Source: Mucilaginibacter mallensis
GTDB lineage: Bacteria > Bacteroidota > Bacteroidia > Sphingobacteriales > Sphingobacteriaceae
Assembly (NCBI RefSeq): GCF_900105165.1
Contig: NZ_LT629740.1
Coordinates: 5,394,001 to 5,458,000 of the forward strand
DNA: 64,000 nucleotides
Reading direction: 5' to 3'
The notes under the pieces are model-generated. The model was not told where the DNA came from and searched no databases. It saw nothing but the letters and a program-made list of their open reading frames with translations. Made by a program: the position numbers and the translations under genes. Positions 26,708 through 35,951 of this stretch are shown here, piece after piece; the stretch's first letter is position 1; every line of letters begins with the position of its first letter.

Positions 26708-28261
26708 CTATTTAGGCCCGTAAGTAGCAATAGGTATGATCATCTCTTCTAATGAAATGCCGCCATGCTGGAAAGTTTCATTATAGAAATTAACAAAGTG
26801 GTTATAGTTATTCGGGTAAACGAAATAGCTATCCTCTTTGGCAAACACAAAGCTTGAGCTTACATGCAGCTTGGGCAGCATAGCATCATGCGGGTTGCGG
26901 ATGTGGAATACCTCTTTGGCATTAAAGTTTAAGTTACGGCCTTGTTTGTAGCGCAGGTTGGTATTAGTGTTCCTATCACCTATGATCTTGCTTGGTTTTT
27001 TTACGCGGATGGTACCGTGGTCGGTAGTGATTACTACGCGCACTTGTTTTGATGCTAAGAACTTAAGCAGGTCAAACAAAGGCGAGTGCTCAAACCATGA
27101 CAGCGTTAATGAACGGTAAGCCGAGTCATCACTGGCCAGCTCACGGATCATTTGCATATCGGTACGGGCATGTGAAAGCATATCCACAAAGTTGTATACC
27201 ACCACGTTAAGCTCATTATTCATCAGGTTGTTTACTGATTCATTCAGCGCACGGCCCTCGTCAATATTCAGGATCTTGTTGTAAGAGTGTTTAATATCCT
27301 TGCGTAAAACACGTTTTATCTGATCGGCAACGAAATCGGCTTCGAATAAATTCTTGCCACCCTCATCCTCGTCATTCTGCCACATTTGCGGGTAGCGCCT
27401 TTCCATTTCCAAAGGCATCAGCCCCGAAAATATAGAGTTACGTGCATATTGCGTAGCTGTAGGCAGGATACTGAAATAAGTATCCTCTTCTTCCAGCCTG
27501 AAGTATTCTGATATGATCGGGTTAATGATTTTAAACTGATCGTACCTTAGGTTATCAATCAATATGAAAAACACCGGCCCTTTGCCATCCAGCTTAGGGA
27601 AAACTTTCTTTTTAAACAACTGCGGCGAACTGGTTGGCGCGCCATCAGGGTTTTGGATCCAATCGATATAATTACGCTCCACAAACTTGCAGAACTGAGT
27701 ATTCGCCTCGGCTTTTTGCAGGGTCAGGATCTCGTGCATACCGCTATCTTCTAACTGCTGCAGTTCAAGCTCCCAATAAATCAGTTTTTTGTAAACATCA
27801 ACCCATTCCTGGTGGCTCAGGTTGTCATTAAGCGTCATACCCAGGTTGCGGAAATCCTGCTGATAGGCCATAGTTGTTTTTTCGGTAACCAGGCGTTTGT
27901 TATCAGTCAATTTTTTTATGGTCAGCAATATTTGCTTGGGGTGTACCGGCTTAATCAGGTAATCATCAATTTTTGAGCCTATGGCATCCTCCATCAGGTA
28001 CTCTTCCTCGTTTTTGGTGATGAGTACAATGGGTACATCGTTATTAATGTTCTTTATTTGCGATAAAGTTTCCAGTCCGGTTAAGCCGGGCATATTCTCA
28101 TCTAAAAAAACAAGGTCGAAATAGTTGTTTTTGAACGACTCAACAGCATCATTGCCATTGGTAACAGTGGTTACTTTATAGCCTTTCTCGCTTAAAAATA
28201 AAATATGGGGTTTTAGCAGATCGATTTCATCATCAGCCCATAATATGGTGGTATCTTGCAT
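26708..28261 (-). CDS. porX: PorX: response regulator with PglZ phosphatase domain
   Basis: Response regulator of the PorX/PorY system that controls type IX secretion genes in Bacteroidota. Residues 1-120 form a receiver with phospho-acceptor D54 (LVFLDENMPG) and K104 (YLIKPVHP). A linker of about 80 residues follows, then a PglZ/alkaline-phosphatase-superfamily domain from about 210 (PVFFILIDNLRYDQFKII, then VVITTDHGTIRVKKPSK). The 517-residue length matches the family. PorX lacks a DNA-binding domain and acts through an ECF sigma factor (SigP) in Porphyromonas. No porY is adjacent. Confidence 0.95.
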   Translation of the reverse strand: MQDTTILWADDEIDLLKPHILFLSEKGYKVTTVTNGNDAVESFKNNYFDLVFLDENMPGLTGLETLSQIKNINNDVPIVLITKNEEEYLMEDAIGSKIDDYLIKPVHPKQILLTIKKLTDNKRLVTEKTTMAYQQDFRNLGMTLNDNLSHQEWVDVYKKLIYWELELQQLEDSGMHEILTLQKAEANTQFCKFVERNYIDWIQNPDGAPTSSPQLFKKKVFPKLDGKGPVFFILIDNLRYDQFKIINPIISEYFRLEEEDTYFSILPTATQYARNSIFSGLMPLEMERRYPQMWQNDEDEGGKNLFEADFVADQIKRVLRKDIKHSYNKILNIDEGRALNESVNNLMNNELNVVVYNFVDMLSHARTDMQMIRELASDDSAYRSLTLSWFEHSPLFDLLKFLASKQVRVVITTDHGTIRVKKPSKIIGDRNTNTNLRYKQGRNLNFNAKEVFHIRNPHDAMLPKLHVSSSFVFAKEDSYFVYPNNYNHFVNFYNETFQHGGISLEEMIIPIATYGPK

Positions 28262-28469
28262 GATATATATTTAATAATGAACCAGGACCAATGCGGATTT
28301 ATAATTAACTAAGGTATGTTAATTTATCCCGATATGCCGGATTCAGACAACTATAACCTTAAAGGGAGATAATTGTTGTTGTTTTTAAAGGTATTAACAA
28401 AATTTTAACAAATATACGACACGGGTTGTACCTTTACTTCACATTTTTGTACCAGTATATTATAATACA

Positions 28470-29699
28470 TTGAATAAAAAGAAAATAATAAACGACCCGG
28501 TATATGGTTTCATCAGTATTCCTAATGACCTGGCTTTCGATCTTATAGAGCATCCTTACTTTCAGCGCTTAAGGTATATCAAACAATTGGGCATGACCCA
28601 CCTTGTTTATCCCGGCGCCCTGCATACCCGCTTTCATCATGCGTTGGGGGCCATGCACCTAATGAGCCTGGCTATTGAAACCCTGCGTTATAAGGGCCAG
28701 CAAATAACCCAGGCCGAAGAAGAAGCCGTTACCGTTGCCATATTATTACATGATATTGGGCACGGGCCATTCTCGCACGCGCTGGAGCAGGCTATAATTG
28801 AGGGGGTTTGGCATGAGGACATTTCTGTAATGTTGATGAACGAACTCAACAAGCAGTTTGATGGCCGCTTAGCTATGGCTATAGAAATATTTAACGGTAC
28901 GTATCATAAAAACTTCCTGCATCAGTTAGTATCCAGTCAGCTTGATATGGATAGACTGGATTATTTGAACAGGGACAGCTTTTTTACCGGGGTATCAGAG
29001 GGTGTGATCAGCTCCGACCGTATTATTAAGATGCTGAACGTAGTTGATGACCATATTGTGGTGGAGGAAAAAGGCATATACTCGATAGAGAAGTTTTTGA
29101 TTGCCCGCAGGCTGATGTACTGGCAGGTGTACCTGCATAAAACAGTAATAGCGGGTGAGCAATTATTGAGCAAAATTTTAAAACGCGCAAAGGAACTGGC
29201 ATTAACCAGGGAAGAACTTTTTTGTACACCTGCGTTAAACCATTTCCTGGTAAATACCATCAATAACCAGCTGTTTATGACGGAGGGTGATAATTTGGAG
29301 ACTTTTGCCGGGCTTGATGATACGGATATTATGGCGGCGGTAAAAATATGGGCAGGCAGCAAGGATTTTGTACTGGCGCAATTATGCCGCGACCTGGTAC
29401 ACCGAAACCTGTACCATGCCGATATTACCAACGAAATGCCTGATGAGGCATTCGTAAACGAATTAACCCAAAAAGCCGTTAAGAAGTATGGGATAAATGA
29501 GTACGAGGCATCGTACTTTGTGTTTACCGATGAGGTGCGGAATAATGCCTATAAAACAGGGGATGGCAGCATACTTATACTTATGAAGAACGGAACTGTG
29601 AAGGATATTACAGCAGCCAGCGATAATTCAAATTTGGAAGCGCTGAAAAAAACTGTTAAAAAATACATACTGTGCTATGATAAACGGCTGATGCAGTAG
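28470..29699 (+). CDS. HD-domain phosphohydrolase (YwfO-like)
   Basis: Metal-dependent phosphohydrolase of 409 residues, related to bacterial dNTP triphosphohydrolases. HD-domain ligands are H56/H57 (TRFHHALGAMHL), H94-D95 (LLHDIGHGPFSHALE) and D159 (QLDMDRLDYLNRDS). The C-terminal half is the usual helical extension. The best start is TTG at 28470 (MNKKKIINDPVYGFI), since no ATG lies in frame near it and the family begins with this sequence. It is divergent from porX. The physiological substrate is not established for this branch. Confidence 0.88.
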   Translation: MNKKKIINDPVYGFISIPNDLAFDLIEHPYFQRLRYIKQLGMTHLVYPGALHTRFHHALGAMHLMSLAIETLRYKGQQITQAEEEAVTVAILLHDIGHGPFSHALEQAIIEGVWHEDISVMLMNELNKQFDGRLAMAIEIFNGTYHKNFLHQLVSSQLDMDRLDYLNRDSFFTGVSEGVISSDRIIKMLNVVDDHIVVEEKGIYSIEKFLIARRLMYWQVYLHKTVIAGEQLLSKILKRAKELALTREELFCTPALNHFLVNTINNQLFMTEGDNLETFAGLDDTDIMAAVKIWAGSKDFVLAQLCRDLVHRNLYHADITNEMPDEAFVNELTQKAVKKYGINEYEASYFVFTDEVRNNAYKTGDGSILILMKNGTVKDITAASDNSNLEALKKTVKKYILCYDKRLMQ

Positions 29700-29737
29700 T
29701 GGTTTAAATTGATTGGATAAATAGCAGTAATTTTAAC

Positions 29738-30388
29738 ATGGATTTAACCATTATATATAAAGACGAAAATAGCAGGGTAATAACCGAAGAACAAGCAGCA
29801 TTTTTGACGGAGTATACAGTTATAACATTGAAAAATGGTGCTGTTAAAAAAAAGGAGTGGCTAGTAAAAAGACGCGAAGGCGACTTGAAAGCGGTTGAAT
29901 ATTATTTAGACTCTTCAGAAAGTAAAACGGAAGTAATTAAGTATTATCAAGATGATAAAATAGCAATAACAATATATTTTAACAGCGAAAGTTCTAATGG
30001 ATTTACATTATGGAATTTTGAACAATACGGAAAAGATGGCACTCTGAAATTTAAAGGTTATACGGTATATAATGAAAAACACTGGGACGTTATGAATTGT
30101 GAAATTGATTTGTACAGTGGCGATCTTTTAAAATGTGGACGTAAATACTACTATGGCAATCAATTTCCAAATCAATATGATGATCTGCTTTTGAAATTTG
30201 ATTATAATGCTGACGGTAGTTTAAATGAGATTTCTGATTTTAACGATAATTATGACTTTAATCAGGGACCTGTACAATTAGAATCGTTTTTATCCCATAT
30301 GAAAGCCCTAAATCAGGAATTTATATGGGATAAACATTCATATTTTCATTCACTAAAACCATACTTACCGGAGACTAAGAATTTGTAA
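29738..30388 (+). CDS. Orphan hypothetical protein, A+T-rich gene
   Basis: I do not recognise this 216-residue protein. It has no signal peptide or membrane segment, is rich in Tyr, Asp, Lys and Asn and is predicted mostly beta. Segments such as YGKDGTLKFKGYTVYN and FDYNADGSLNEISDF read like short beta-hairpin repeats of the MORN/YD or immunity-protein type. Base composition is clearly more A+T-rich than the genes on both sides, suggesting recent acquisition. It sits alone between the HD hydrolase and lpxD, with 38 and 87 bp gaps. A polymorphic-toxin immunity protein is one possibility, but no toxin is nearby. Confidence 0.7.
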   Translation: MDLTIIYKDENSRVITEEQAAFLTEYTVITLKNGAVKKKEWLVKRREGDLKAVEYYLDSSESKTEVIKYYQDDKIAITIYFNSESSNGFTLWNFEQYGKDGTLKFKGYTVYNEKHWDVMNCEIDLYSGDLLKCGRKYYYGNQFPNQYDDLLLKFDYNADGSLNEISDFNDNYDFNQGPVQLESFLSHMKALNQEFIWDKHSYFHSLKPYLPETKNL

Positions 30389-30475
30389 TATAGATATTTA
30401 TACACAAGCACTATTCAACACTTATTAACCCAATTATAAATTTGCTGCTTTAGTTTTAACATTTAAATTTGTCGG

Positions 30476-31516
30476 ATGCAATTTACTGCACAAGAAATAG
30501 GCTCATTGCTTAACGGAAAGGTTGAAGGCGATGCAACAGTATCGGTTAGTCAACTGGCTAAAATAGAAGAAGCCACTGCGGGTTCGCTCTCATTTTTGGC
30601 TAATCCAAAGTATGAGCAGTACCTGTATACTACCGATGCGTCGATAGTTATTGTTAACGATGATTATCAGCTTGCCGAGCCGGTAAAGGCAACACTTATT
30701 CGTGTGCCCAATGCCTATTCAGCCATTACTGTTTTGCTTGATCTTTATAACAAGATAAAACTAAACAAAACCGGTATTGAACAGCCCAGCTTTATACATC
30801 CCTCAGCAAAAATTGGTGAAAATGTTTACATAGGCGCGTTTGCCTACGTAGGCCCAAATGTTACTATTGGCAATAACAGCAGAATTTACCCTAACTGCTA
30901 TATTGCAGATAATGTGAGCATTGGCAACAATGTTACCTTTTTTTCGGGAGTTAAAATTTATTTCGACTGCAAACTTGGCAACGATATTATTATACACTCT
31001 GGCGCGGTAATTGGCGGCGATGGCTTTGGCTTTGCCCCAACAGGCGATGGCAGCTATCAGAAAATAAGCCAGATAGGTAATGTAGTTATAGAGGATAACG
31101 TAGAAATTGGCGCTAATACTACAGTCGACCGTGCTACCATGGGATCAACCATAATACGCAAAGGTGTTAAGCTGGATAATTTGATACAGATAGCACACAA
31201 TGTAGAGATTGATGAGAATACAGTTGTAGCTGCTCAGACAGGTATATCCGGAAGTACAAAGGTGGGTAAAAACGTGATTATTGGCGGTCAGGCAGGCATT
31301 GTTGGTCATATCAACATACCTAACGGCACACAATTGCAGGCCAAAACCGGTTTAAGCCGTTCCATAAAAGAGGAAGGCCAAAAATGGGCAGGTTCACCGG
31401 CATCACCATATAGTGAACATATGCGCTCACAGGTAGTACTGGCCCGTTTGCCCGAACTGGAGAAAAAGGTTATAGAATTAGAAAAAATAATTGCAGGACT
31501 AAAGGGAGTTCAATAG
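30476..31516 (+). CDS. lpxD: UDP-3-O-acylglucosamine N-acyltransferase LpxD
   Basis: Third acylation step of lipid A synthesis: adds a hydroxyacyl chain from ACP to the 2-amine of UDP-3-O-acyl-glucosamine. The 346-residue protein has an N-terminal UDP-binding domain (LSFLANPKYEQYL), then a left-handed beta-helix of hexapeptide repeats from about 105 to 310 (IGENVYIGAFAYVGPNVTIG). Catalytic H241 (IQIAHNVEID) corresponds to E. coli H239. A C-terminal helix ends the protein. It opens the lpxD-lpxC/fabZ-lpxA cluster, though an inverted repeat separates it from lpxC. A -7 box TAAATTTG is at 30437-30444. Confidence 0.96.
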   Translation: MQFTAQEIGSLLNGKVEGDATVSVSQLAKIEEATAGSLSFLANPKYEQYLYTTDASIVIVNDDYQLAEPVKATLIRVPNAYSAITVLLDLYNKIKLNKTGIEQPSFIHPSAKIGENVYIGAFAYVGPNVTIGNNSRIYPNCYIADNVSIGNNVTFFSGVKIYFDCKLGNDIIIHSGAVIGGDGFGFAPTGDGSYQKISQIGNVVIEDNVEIGANTTVDRATMGSTIIRKGVKLDNLIQIAHNVEIDENTVVAAQTGISGSTKVGKNVIIGGQAGIVGHINIPNGTQLQAKTGLSRSIKEEGQKWAGSPASPYSEHMRSQVVLARLPELEKKVIELEKIIAGLKGVQ

Positions 31517-31656
31517 TTCACTGGTTCATTAGTTCATTGGTCTTAGCATAGCGGATACACTGGACATGAGCGAGTGAATAACGTTTATTAGGTTAATGGA
31601 TTGTTTACCCAACAAGCACCAATGAACTAATGAACCATTGAACCAATGAACTAATT
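31514..31656. repeat. Word-built inverted repeat (unit GTTCATTAGTTCATTGG)
   Basis: The left arm 31514-31541 and right arm 31619-31656 are built from GTTCATTGG/GTTCATTAG words and their complements. GGTTCATTAGTTCATTGG pairs perfectly over 18 bp. It fills the lpxD-lpxC gap and includes the lpxD stop codon. Confidence 0.8.
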
Positions 31657-31661
31657 AAAAG

Positions 31662-33068
31662 ATGAACGTAAAACAGAGAACTATTAAAGCGCCTGTATCG
31701 GTATCGGGCACCGGCTTGCATACCGGCGAAAGCGTTACTATGACCTTTCATCCCGCTGAAGAAGATCACGGGTATAAATTCAGGAGGGTTGATTTGCCGG
31801 GACAGCCAATTATTGATGCTGATGTTGATAATGTTACCGATACTTCACGCGGAACCACCATCACCCAAAATGGTGCCAGCGTAAGTACTATTGAACACGT
31901 ATTGGCCGCGCTGGTAGGTTTAGAAGTTGATAATGTGCTGATAGATCTGGACGGACCGGAAACACCTATTATGGATGGCAGCTCTATAAAATTTATTGAT
32001 GCCATAACCAATACCGGTTTTGAAGACCAGGAAGCTGACAAAGAATATTTCCATATTCCATATAACATTCATTACACCGAGCCCGATCGCAAGGTTGAAA
32101 TGGTAGCCATGCCGCTTGATGATTACCGCTTTACTTGTATGGTTGATTATAACTCGCATGTATTGGGCAGCCAGCATGCCAGTATATCTACCATATCAGA
32201 ATTTGTTAAGGAGATAGCATCATGCCGTACTTTTTGCTTTTTGCATGAATTAGAGATGCTGTTGCAACATGACCTTATAAAAGGTGGTGATTTGAACAAC
32301 GCTATTGTTGTGGTTGATAAAGACGTTGACGAAGAAGAGCTTGCTCACTTAGCTAAGATATTTAACCGCAAGGATATAAAAGTTGCACCACAGGGCATAT
32401 TAAATAATATTGATCTGCGTTACCAGAATGAACCGGCACGCCACAAACTGCTGGATATGATTGGCGACCTTGCATTAGTTGGCACACCGTTAAAAGGCCA
32501 TATTATGGCAGCAAGACCCGGCCATGCCGCCAATGTTGCTTTCGCCAAAAAAATAAAGGCACTTATTAAGAAAGATAAAGGCAAAAGGCGTTTAAAGAAA
32601 TACGACCCGAATGCCACACCGGTGTTAGATACCGTTGATATAATGGCGATATTGCCCCACAGGCAACCGTTTTTGATGATCGATAAGATAATGGAACTAT
32701 CAAAAACGCATGTTATCGGCATAAAAAATGTAACCATGAACGAGGAATTGTTCAGGGGCCATTTTCCCGAGGCGCCGATATTTCCGGGTGTATTGCAGAT
32801 AGAGGGCATGGTACAAACAGGTGGCATATTGGTGCTGAAAACCGTACCCGATCCTGAAAACTACCTGACCCTGTTTTTAAAGATAGAGAACGCCAGGTTT
32901 AAGAGCAAGGTGGTTCCGGGTGATACAATTGTGTATTATTGCGACCTTACCTCACCAATTCGCCGGGGTATTGCACAAATGAAAGGTATTGGCATGGTTG
33001 GCGACCGTGTTGTTGTTGAAGCTGAATTAATGGCTCAAATAGTAAAAGTAAAAGGTAACGAAGCATGA
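31662..33068 (+). CDS. lpxC/fabZ: Bifunctional LpxC deacetylase / FabZ dehydratase
   Basis: Fusion of two enzymes, as is usual in Bacteroidota. Residues 1-305 are LpxC, the zinc deacetylase that commits UDP-3-O-acyl-GlcNAc to lipid A. Zinc ligands are H79 (STIEHVLAAL), H261 and D265 (RHKLLDMIGD), with catalytic E78 and H288 (ARPGHAAN). Residues about 320-468 are FabZ, a 3-hydroxyacyl-ACP dehydratase, with H333 (LPHRQPFLMID) and E381 (FPGVLQIEGMVQ). The fusion couples hydroxyacyl-ACP supply and lipid A entry. The lpxA start overlaps its stop (ATGA). Confidence 0.96.
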   Translation: MNVKQRTIKAPVSVSGTGLHTGESVTMTFHPAEEDHGYKFRRVDLPGQPIIDADVDNVTDTSRGTTITQNGASVSTIEHVLAALVGLEVDNVLIDLDGPETPIMDGSSIKFIDAITNTGFEDQEADKEYFHIPYNIHYTEPDRKVEMVAMPLDDYRFTCMVDYNSHVLGSQHASISTISEFVKEIASCRTFCFLHELEMLLQHDLIKGGDLNNAIVVVDKDVDEEELAHLAKIFNRKDIKVAPQGILNNIDLRYQNEPARHKLLDMIGDLALVGTPLKGHIMAARPGHAANVAFAKKIKALIKKDKGKRRLKKYDPNATPVLDTVDIMAILPHRQPFLMIDKIMELSKTHVIGIKNVTMNEELFRGHFPEAPIFPGVLQIEGMVQTGGILVLKTVPDPENYLTLFLKIENARFKSKVVPGDTIVYYCDLTSPIRRGIAQMKGIGMVGDRVVVEAELMAQIVKVKGNEA

Positions 33069-33850
33069 TCCAACCACTTGCATATATCCACCCGCAGGCT
33101 AAAATAGCCGATAACGTAGTAATTGAACCATTTGTTACCATCCACAAGGATGTTGAAATTGGTGAAGGCACATGGATAGGTTCAAATTCCGTAATAATGG
33201 ATGGAGCCCGCATCGGCAAAAACTGCCGTATATTCCCCGGAGCGGTTGTGTCTGCTCCACCTCAGGATCTGAAATACCGCGGCGAGCCAAGTACAGTTAC
33301 TATAGGCGATAATACTGTTATCCGCGAATGCGTAACCCTTAACCGCGGTACCGCGCTTGATAAAAACACCACTACCATTGGCAGCAATTGCCTTTTAATG
33401 GCCTATGTACACGTAGCGCACGATTGTATCATCGGCGATAATGTAATTATTGCCAACGCGGTACAGCTTGCCGGCCACATTAATATATATGACCACGCTT
33501 TTATTGGCGGCACATCGGCAGTACACCAGTTTGTTGAGATTGGCGCGCATTGTATGGTATCCGGCGGCTCGTTGGTACGTAAGGATGTTCCTCCGTTTAC
33601 CAAGGCTGGCAGGGAGCCATTATCTTACATCGGTATCAACTCTGTTGGTTTAAGGCGCAGAGGCTTCTCGGCTGAAACCATCAACGAGATACAGGAAATT
33701 TACCGTATCATCTTCCTTAAAAAATATAATATCACCAAAGCGCTGGATATCATCGAAGCTGAATTTAACCCAACCGTTGAACGTGATGAGATCATCAACT
33801 TTGTACAGAACTCGCAACGTGGTATTATGAAGGGCTTTGGGAATTCGTAA
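33065..33850 (+). CDS. lpxA: UDP-N-acetylglucosamine O-acyltransferase LpxA
   Basis: First step of lipid A synthesis: transfers a 3-hydroxyacyl chain from ACP to UDP-GlcNAc. The 261-residue beta-helix of hexapeptide repeats begins IHPQAKIADNVVIEPFVTI. Catalytic H119 (YVHVAHDCIIGD) corresponds to E. coli H125. The C-terminal helical domain follows (SVGLRRRGFSAETINEIQEI). It overlaps the preceding fusion gene by 4 nt, so the two are translationally coupled. Confidence 0.97.
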   Translation: MIQPLAYIHPQAKIADNVVIEPFVTIHKDVEIGEGTWIGSNSVIMDGARIGKNCRIFPGAVVSAPPQDLKYRGEPSTVTIGDNTVIRECVTLNRGTALDKNTTTIGSNCLLMAYVHVAHDCIIGDNVIIANAVQLAGHINIYDHAFIGGTSAVHQFVEIGAHCMVSGGSLVRKDVPPFTKAGREPLSYIGINSVGLRRRGFSAETINEIQEIYRIIFLKKYNITKALDIIEAEFNPTVERDEIINFVQNSQRGIMKGFGNS

Positions 33851-33853
33851 GCT

Positions 33854-33922
33854 GTTCATGGTTGATAGTTCATGGATCATAGCCAAATCCGCTTTTTTTA
33901 CTATGAACTATCAACCATGAAC
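33854..33922. repeat. Word-built inverted repeat (unit GTTCATGGTTGATA)
   Basis: GTTCATGGTTGATAGTTCAT (33854-33873) pairs perfectly with 33903-33922, with a 29-nt loop. It occupies most of the 89-bp gap between lpxA and the ABC ATPase. Confidence 0.85.
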
Positions 33923-33939
33923 TATGAACAACTCATCAA

Positions 33940-34560
33940 ATGACTATCACCCTCCAAAACATAGGCCGACGCTTTAACCGCGACTGGATCTTCCGGGGGA
34001 TTGACTATACCTTTAACATTGGCGAAAGCTATGCTATACTCGGGCCAAATGGTTCGGGTAAATCAACCTTGTTCCAGGTAGTGAATGGGAGCTTGTCGCC
34101 GTCTGTTGGTGTCATCAGTTATAATTTTGACGGGGCGAATATTGAGGCTGAAAATATATTTCAAAAGCTTAGTCTGGCTGCACCATACCTTGAACTGATT
34201 GAGGAGTTTACCTTGAGTGAGATGATCGATTTTCACTTTAAGTTTAAGGCCTACAAGGCCGGGATGGATAAGGATGCGGTTGTTGACGTGCTGAACATGC
34301 GCAACAACGCCAATAAACTTATCCGTTACTTTTCATCGGGCATGAAACAGCGGCTAAAACTGGCCCTGGCATTTTGCTCCGATACCCCTATATTAATGCT
34401 TGACGAACCTACCAGCAACCTTGATGCCCAGGGTGTGGAATGGTACCTGAGCCTGGTTGAAAAATTCGCTTTGAATCGTCTCACCATCATTTGCTCCAAC
34501 CAACCGCATGAGTATAGCTTTTGTGGGCATGAGTTGAATATTTCGGATTATAAGAGTTAA
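33940..34560 (+). CDS. ABC transporter ATP-binding protein
   Basis: A single ABC ATPase domain of 206 residues: Walker A GPNGSGKST (about 36-44), signature FSSGMKQRLKLALAF (about 130-144), Walker B PILMLDEPTSNLD and H-loop-region ICSNQPHEYSF. The size matches CcmA-like or short exporter ATPases. No permease gene is adjacent, so the partner is elsewhere and the substrate is unknown. It follows the lpx cluster on the same strand after an inverted repeat. Confidence 0.9.
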   Translation: MTITLQNIGRRFNRDWIFRGIDYTFNIGESYAILGPNGSGKSTLFQVVNGSLSPSVGVISYNFDGANIEAENIFQKLSLAAPYLELIEEFTLSEMIDFHFKFKAYKAGMDKDAVVDVLNMRNNANKLIRYFSSGMKQRLKLALAFCSDTPILMLDEPTSNLDAQGVEWYLSLVEKFALNRLTIICSNQPHEYSFCGHELNISDYKS

Positions 34561-34575
34561 TATCAAAAAGATAAT

Positions 34576-34681
34576 GTCATGCTGAACTTGTTTCAGCACC
34601 TCACTTGCTTAGTGATGAACTTATAAGGTACGCTTACTTAGCGGCATGTCCTGTGAGATCCCGAAACAAGTTCGGGATGAC
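34576..34681. repeat. Dispersed hairpin repeat, family A (second copy)
   Basis: Arms run GTCATGCTGAACTTGTTTCA on the left (from 34576) and GATCCCGAAACAAGTTCGGG near the right end (34681). They pair with a few compensated differences (CTGAAC/CCGAAC). It is the same family as 18387-18493. Confidence 0.8.
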
Positions 34682-34773
34682 GGGGAAGTAAAAATTGCAT
34701 TACACCAACAATTTGCAATTTACACTACCATCATAAATCCCTTATCTTCGTAAAAAACTAAAAAAACTTACCT

Positions 34774-35817
34774 ATGATACCTGTTAAAGGCTATGCGGCG
34801 CAAACGCCGGAAACTGACCTTGCTCCCTGGAATTTTGAAAGACGGGATGTTGGTCCGCACGATGTGCAATTTGATATTTTATTTTGTGGCGTTTGTCACT
34901 CCGATCTGCACCAGATAAAAAACGACTGGTTCCCGGGTATATTCCCGATGGTACCAGGGCATGAAATTGTTGGCCGGGTTGTAAAAGTGGGCAGCCATGT
35001 AACCAAATTTAAAGTTGGCGACCTTGCCGGTACCGGATGTTTGGTTGACTCATGCCTGCATTGCGAAAACTGCAAGCAGGATTTAGAGCAATACTGCCTT
35101 GAAGGCAACACCCAAACCTATAATGGTATGGAGCGCGATGGCTCATCACCTACTTATGGTGGCTATTCAAACAGCATTGTCGTTAAAGAGCACTTTGTAC
35201 TGCATATTTCAGAAAAACTTGACCTTGCTGCTACTGCGCCATTGCTTTGCGCCGGTATCACTACATACTCACCTTTAAGGCACTGGAAAGTTGGCAAAGG
35301 TCATAAGCTGGCGGTTTTAGGTTTGGGTGGTTTAGGCCATATGGCTGTTAAATTTGGTGTTGCTTTTGGTGCAGAGGTTACCGTTTTAAGTACATCACCA
35401 AGTAAAAAAGCTGATGCTGAAGCACTGGGTGCACACCACTTTGTGGTAACCAGCGATCCCGAGCAAATTAAAGCAGCTAAAAACTCATTTGATTTTATAT
35501 TGGATACTGTATCAGCTCCGCATGATTTTAACATGTACTTAAGCTTGTTGAGGACTAACGGCGTACATATCTGTGTTGGCGTACCTCCTGAACCAGCAAG
35601 CATCCATCCGTTCAGCTTATTGGGTGGCAGAAAGAGTGTTGCGGGATCTGGTATTGGCGGTTTAGCCGAAACTCAGGAAATGCTTGATTTTTGTGCCGAA
35701 AATAACATTGTTTCAGAAATTGAAATGATCGACATAAAAGATATCACCGCGTCATATGAGCGCATGCAAAAAGGTGATGTCCGTTATCGTTTTGTGATTG
35801 ATATAGCTACCCTTTAA
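34774..35817 (+). CDS. Zinc-dependent NADP(H) alcohol dehydrogenase, cinnamyl-alcohol type
   Basis: Medium-chain dehydrogenase of 347 residues, interconverting aldehydes and alcohols. The catalytic zinc region is CGVCHSD (C41) and PGHE (H63, E64). The structural zinc uses C94, C97, C100 and C108 (CLHCENCKQDLEQYC). The Rossmann motif LGLGGLGH is followed by VLSTSPSKK, where small polar residues instead of Asp favour NADP(H). It resembles YahK/CAD-type enzymes that reduce a wide range of aldehydes. It is a single gene and the natural substrate is not evident. Confidence 0.92.
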   Translation: MIPVKGYAAQTPETDLAPWNFERRDVGPHDVQFDILFCGVCHSDLHQIKNDWFPGIFPMVPGHEIVGRVVKVGSHVTKFKVGDLAGTGCLVDSCLHCENCKQDLEQYCLEGNTQTYNGMERDGSSPTYGGYSNSIVVKEHFVLHISEKLDLAATAPLLCAGITTYSPLRHWKVGKGHKLAVLGLGGLGHMAVKFGVAFGAEVTVLSTSPSKKADAEALGAHHFVVTSDPEQIKAAKNSFDFILDTVSAPHDFNMYLSLLRTNGVHICVGVPPEPASIHPFSLLGGRKSVAGSGIGGLAETQEMLDFCAENNIVSEIEMIDIKDITASYERMQKGDVRYRFVIDIATL

Positions 35818-35892
35818 GTTAATGGTTGATTGGGTGAGTGGTTGATTAGGTTAATCCTTAACTACTCACCTAATCCAACTTAATCAACTAAA
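35818..35892. repeat. Word-built inverted repeat (unit GGTTGATT..GGTGAGT)
   Basis: The left part repeats GGTTGATT and GGTGAGT; the right part (ACTACTCACCTAATC, CTTAATCAACT) is an imperfect reverse complement. It lies directly after the dehydrogenase stop and upstream of the efp promoter. Confidence 0.6.
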
Positions 35893-35902
35893 TAACAAAC
35901 TC

Positions 35903-35933
35903 TTGTTTCTTTGCCCTTAAGTGCCTAAGTTTG
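35903..35933 (+). promoter_or_regulatory. efp promoter
   Basis: TTG (35903-35905), 20 nt, then TAAGTTTG (35926-35933), a perfect -7 box, 18 bp before the efp ATG. Confidence 0.55.
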
Positions 35934-35951
35934 CGCCTCAATAATTGAATT

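Noticed and set aside
26708..28261. PglZ protein as part of a BREX phage-defence system
   Set aside because: It has a receiver domain, the full PorX layout and no brx or pgl neighbours, so it is the type IX secretion regulator.
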